Shown here piece by piece: positions 21,154 through 24,344 of a stretch of DNA of 24,344 bases (its first letter is position 1; each line of letters opens with the position of its first letter). Where the stretch lies: positions 1-24,344 of IMG/VR virus record IMGVR_UViG_3300023703_000808; one strand, written 5' to 3'. A model generated the notes under the pieces. The model was not told the DNA's origin. It saw nothing but the letters and a program-made list of their open reading frames with translations, and did not search any database. Source of the stretch: a virus. Position numbers and translations under genes: made by a program.

Positions 21154-22434
21154 ATGAATTTGGGCGCATTCGCTGGCGGTCTCGCAACCGGCATCCAGCA
21201 AGGACAACAGATGGTGTCCACCTATGAGCGTATGCAGGATGAGCGCGACGAACGAGCAGAACGCAAGAAGATGCGCGACGCCCGTGATGAGTTCCAGAAG
21301 CAAATGTCTGATGCTCGCGCACAGTTTGCAACTGGCAAGCTCCCCGGCCAAGAGAACAACCTCGTTGAGCAACCTCAGCTCTCAGCCCCTGAGCAAGCTG
21401 ACGCACAACCACGCACAGCCATTGCACCAGAAGGCACATCTGCTCCAGCACCTGCCGCACCGAATGCAGCAGCGCCAGCGCCAGCAGCACCCGCACAGGA
21501 CGCTTCTGGCAATGTGAACAACATCTTCAAGAACAACGGTGAAGGTCTCTACAAAAACCAGAAGCAAGCCAATGATGCTTACTGGGGTCGTTTGCGTGAC
21601 ATCACTGCCAACTACTACGAGAAGACTGGCCAAGTTGAAAAGCTGACTGGCGTGGACAAGGCAATCAACGAGTGGCGCACTAGCTCATACGATGAGCTTC
21701 GCAAAGCCACGGCTGCCGCCATTGCAACTGGCGACCCCGGCGCGTTGAAGATGGCCTCACACTTGGCTGGGTTGACCGGCCTTGGGATTCAGCTCGACCC
21801 TGCATCTGGCCAGTACGACCCCAAAGCCCAGACATGGAAGGGCGTCAAGGTCATTGGCTCTGACGGCAAGGCATCGACACAGGACATCAGCGCGACCAGT
21901 CTGTTGACCACTATTGGTCAGCTCGCTCCTGAGAAGTTGGTTGAGTGGACTGTTGGCCGCCAAGACAAAGAGCGTCAGTTCACTATCGAAGAGCGCAAGG
22001 CTTCCGCAGAGGAAACCAAAGCTCGCAACAGCGGCATCGCGGCGCAGGAAACTGCACGTCTGCGCGGCATCGCTCAAGAGAACCAAGCTGACTACCGACG
22101 TAGCGAACAAGAGCGCAAACGTGACGCACAGTTCACCACCGAGTTGGAGAACGATTTGTTCCGTGGCAAGAACCCAGAAATGATGGATGACAACCAACGT
22201 GAAGTCATCACCCGCACTGGTTCTTTGGCTCGCAATCTGTACGCTATTCCGGGCAACCAAAGCCACAACGCCGCTACACTTGCTGGCGTGGCTCGCGGCC
22301 TTGGAACAGGCAAGGCACGCCTCACAGAGCTGCCTTCATCTGCACCGCAAGAGCAGCGTGACAACTTCTATCAAGCCGAATACGCAGGAGCAAGAGTGCT
22401 CGTGCCTCGTAGTTTGATTTCCCAGAACAAGTAA
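21154..22434 (+). CDS. Large helical internal virion protein
   Basis: This 426-residue protein starts with a Gly-rich segment (LGAFAGGLATGIQQGQQM) and a highly charged helix (about 25-55, RMQDERDERAERKKMRDARD). A Pro/Ala linker follows (about 75-120). A mixed domain comes next with GLYKNQKQANDAYWGRLRD and AINEWRTSSYDELRKATAAA. A second long charged helix (about 270-330) with alternating Glu/Arg/Lys leads to a small C-terminal domain. The layout resembles the core proteins that podoviruses eject into the cell envelope with the DNA. No lytic or catalytic motif is obvious. An AAGGGG site precedes the ATG. Confidence 0.75.
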   Translation: MNLGAFAGGLATGIQQGQQMVSTYERMQDERDERAERKKMRDARDEFQKQMSDARAQFATGKLPGQENNLVEQPQLSAPEQADAQPRTAIAPEGTSAPAPAAPNAAAPAPAAPAQDASGNVNNIFKNNGEGLYKNQKQANDAYWGRLRDITANYYEKTGQVEKLTGVDKAINEWRTSSYDELRKATAAAIATGDPGALKMASHLAGLTGLGIQLDPASGQYDPKAQTWKGVKVIGSDGKASTQDISATSLLTTIGQLAPEKLVEWTVGRQDKERQFTIEERKASAEETKARNSGIAAQETARLRGIAQENQADYRRSEQERKRDAQFTTELENDLFRGKNPEMMDDNQREVITRTGSLARNLYAIPGNQSHNAATLAGVARGLGTGKARLTELPSSAPQEQRDNFYQAEYAGARVLVPRSLISQNK

Positions 22435-22448
22435 GGAGTGAATCGTCA

Positions 22449-24344
22449 ATGAGTACCGGCATCCTAGGTTTAGAAGACGATGAACTGAACTTGGGTGACA
22501 CGAACCCATCTTCGATTTACAAAACCTTTAACGACGCAAATGCTCAGGTGAACCACAAGGCGGCTGAACTCCGCCTTGGTCGTCCTGTTGAAGACAAGCC
22601 TCAATCTGTTGGCTCTCCTAAGCAGGAGCAGTCATCTGTCATTTCGTACCAGCCACTGTTCGGTGACATCACCGCCAAGCCTGAGACCCAGACAGCCCAG
22701 CCAAAACAGGCTGAGGGTTCAATCGCGTACCAGCCGCTGTTCTCTGACCTCGTGCCAGAGAAGAAGCCCGGCATGTTGTCGCGCATCGGTAGCGCCATTG
22801 ACTCCGGCATCACCTCATTGGCTGGCGAGAACAAGCCTGACGCCTCCAAAGTGGACGAGCAAGGTCTTGCCCAGTACAACGCAGAAGAAGCCGAGCAAAA
22901 CGCTCTGGTGGCAAAACGCCGTCTTGAGCTTGGCACTGACAAACATGGCTATGCCATGAAGTTGTTCGACTCAGCAGCCGCTGGGTTTGGTAGCGCCGTG
23001 TCCGGCACGCTCGAATGGGTGGGTGACTCTGTTGGCTCTGACTCCATCCGCAGCTTGGCTCAGGCTGGCAAGCGCGAGGCTCAAGCCCTGACACCCCGTG
23101 ACCAAGACACCGCACAGAAGTTGGCCGGAGCTGTTGGCTCCATGCTGGCGTTTGTCGCCCCCGGCACTGGCGCAGTCAAGGGATTGCAGTTGGCCGGTGT
23201 GGGTATCAAGGCCGCTCGCGTGGCTGGCGCTGGTGCAGCCGCTCTGATGGAATCTGCTGGCGTTGCCCAAGAGACCTACGAGAAGGCCATGTCTGAGACT
23301 GGCAACAAAGAGCACGCCAATGAACAGGCTTGGAAAGCCTACATGACCAACTTGCCGCTCAACTGGGCGATGAACAAGGTTGGCTTGTTTGGTGACACCG
23401 GCAGCGCAGCCAAGCAAATTGGCATGACCTTCCTGACCGAAGGCGGAGAAGAGGGTGCTCAGAGCTTAATCACCAACAAACTGGGCTACAAGCCGGTGGG
23501 CGAAGGCTTCTCAGAGTCTGTCGCCATTGGTGGCTTGGCCGGTGGCGGCTTCAAAGGCGGCCAGCTCGCACTCCAGAAATACTTCGAAGAGGCAACTCCA
23601 GAACAGAAGCAACAGATTCTCACCGACTTGCGTGAGGATGGCTCTGCCGCGCGCCAACAAGTGTTTGACGCCATGATGCAGGATGAGCGCACTGCCAACC
23701 TGATTAAGTCGGCTGGCATCGAGAGCGCAGAAGACCCACGGTTCCAAGGTCTCGCAATCCAGATTGGCAAACTTGACCGTCAGCTTCAAGAGCTGGACAT
23801 CAAGAGCGCAGAAGAGCAAGAGAAGACGCGCAAAGAGCGCGGCGCTGATGTGCAAGCTGCGTTCGGTGACACAGCCTCCACAAGTGTTGGTGTTGGTACT
23901 GGCGCGACTGAGCCTGTCATTCAGCGCTCATCTGTCACACCCAACGAAGAGACCAAGACACTCGAAGGTGACGCCAAGCCAGCATTGCTCGGCAACGAAG
24001 GCAGCGCCGTGGCGATGTCGCCAGAGGACATGGTTTCAAACCAAGGTGGCTGGCACGCTATCCCATTGCAAATCGACGGCAAGGCTGTGAGCAACAGCTT
24101 TGTATCTCCTAAGTTGGCAGAGACTTTTTTGTACGGCCCTATCAACAAGGAAACTGGTGAGCGCGAGGGTGGTTTCGCAAGTAATGTTGATGATGCTGAG
24201 TTCCAGATTCGCCAAGGCAAGCGCTCGAAAGAGGCTGGTGGTGGTTCGTTCTACTTCATCGAAAGCCGCGAAAAGACTGCCGCAGCTCCCACAGAAAAGA
24301 CTGAGGCCGCACCAGCAGCCGTGGACACTGCAAACAAGAACAGC
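22449..24344 (+). CDS. Large ejection / polyvalent-type virion protein (partial, 3' end missing)
   Basis: This frame is open from an ATG at 22449, preceded by TAAGGAGTG, to the window end: at least 632 residues without a stop. Two copies of the motif YQPLF(G/S)D lie at residues 67 and 94, 27 residues apart. A helical, Gly/Ala-rich hydrophobic region covers about 224-275. A second Gly-rich region (about 324-372) contains TFLTEGGEEGAQSLITNK and AIGGLAGGGFKGG, which resembles phage large polyvalent and ejected proteins. Acidic linkers follow, then a possible domain at about 515-610 (PEDMVSNQGGWHAIPLQIDG). It is likely a multi-domain internal virion protein ejected at infection; enzymatic domains could follow outside the window. 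Confidence 0.82.
   Translation, partial: MSTGILGLEDDELNLGDTNPSSIYKTFNDANAQVNHKAAELRLGRPVEDKPQSVGSPKQEQSSVISYQPLFGDITAKPETQTAQPKQAEGSIAYQPLFSDLVPEKKPGMLSRIGSAIDSGITSLAGENKPDASKVDEQGLAQYNAEEAEQNALVAKRRLELGTDKHGYAMKLFDSAAAGFGSAVSGTLEWVGDSVGSDSIRSLAQAGKREAQALTPRDQDTAQKLAGAVGSMLAFVAPGTGAVKGLQLAGVGIKAARVAGAGAAALMESAGVAQETYEKAMSETGNKEHANEQAWKAYMTNLPLNWAMNKVGLFGDTGSAAKQIGMTFLTEGGEEGAQSLITNKLGYKPVGEGFSESVAIGGLAGGGFKGGQLALQKYFEEATPEQKQQILTDLREDGSAARQQVFDAMMQDERTANLIKSAGIESAEDPRFQGLAIQIGKLDRQLQELDIKSAEEQEKTRKERGADVQAAFGDTASTSVGVGTGATEPVIQRSSVTPNEETKTLEGDAKPALLGNEGSAVAMSPEDMVSNQGGWHAIPLQIDGKAVSNSFVSPKLAETFLYGPINKETGEREGGFASNVDDAEFQIRQGKRSKEAGGGSFYFIESREKTAAAPTEKTEAAPAAVDTANKNS

Noticed and set aside
20774-21496. 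240-residue open frame on the - strand
   Set aside because: Spans two good + strand genes and their junction. The composition looks like reverse-complement coding.
1-24344. tRNA genes, CRISPR arrays, integrase or insertion sequences
   Set aside because: No tRNA-like arms with a T-loop, no regular repeat-spacer pattern, and no recombinase or transposase motifs were found on either strand.

Overview
The window is the late (virion and lysis) half of a tailed double-stranded DNA bacteriophage genome. All convincing genes lie on the + strand and are tightly packed, often with ATGA or TGATG overlaps. Large terminase, portal, scaffold and capsid genes are followed by a head-tail adaptor, a connector and a nozzle-like protein. 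No tape-measure, tail-tube or sheath gene is visible, which points to a short-tailed (podovirus) morphology. No integrase, replication gene, tRNA or CRISPR array is seen. GC content is about 53-55% in hand-counted stretches of the terminase and capsid genes. The capsid gene uses TTG for most leucines. That would fit a Gram-negative, perhaps freshwater betaproteobacterial host, but this is a weak inference.

Layout: (1) 1-323 has no convincing gene. (2) 324-7397 is the packaging and head module: small terminase, large terminase, portal, three small accessory proteins, scaffold and major capsid protein. It is closed by a strong terminator at 7430-7462. (3) 7477-8673 holds a small protein, a head-tail adaptor and a connector. 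(4) 8670-15151 is an unusually long cluster of short tail, baseplate and fibre modules. It includes a protein with about ten 20-residue tandem repeats. It then holds three 'fibre plus small downstream protein' cassettes, which are separated by two intrinsic terminators. (5) 15160-17610 is a lysis region: five small membrane proteins with overlapping reading frames, including a three-TM-family holin, followed by an M15-type peptidoglycan peptidase. (6) 17628-24344 is the tail nozzle, a small conserved protein, a GNAT-like protein, two coiled-coil internal-virion candidates, and a very large ejection-type protein that runs off the window end.

Working together: terminase packages DNA through the portal into a shell built by scaffold and capsid proteins. 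The adaptor, connector and nozzle form the short tail. The fibre cluster supplies receptor binding and adhesion. The 364-aa, 426-aa and >632-aa proteins are likely ejected with the DNA. The holin and peptidase release progeny. The points most worth a second look are the terminator-delimited fibre cassettes, the 20-residue repeat protein, the glycine-rich adhesin, a possible AUU start codon at 15475, and an NGGKV motif shared by virion-region proteins. Family assignments come from reading the sequence; no database search was run.
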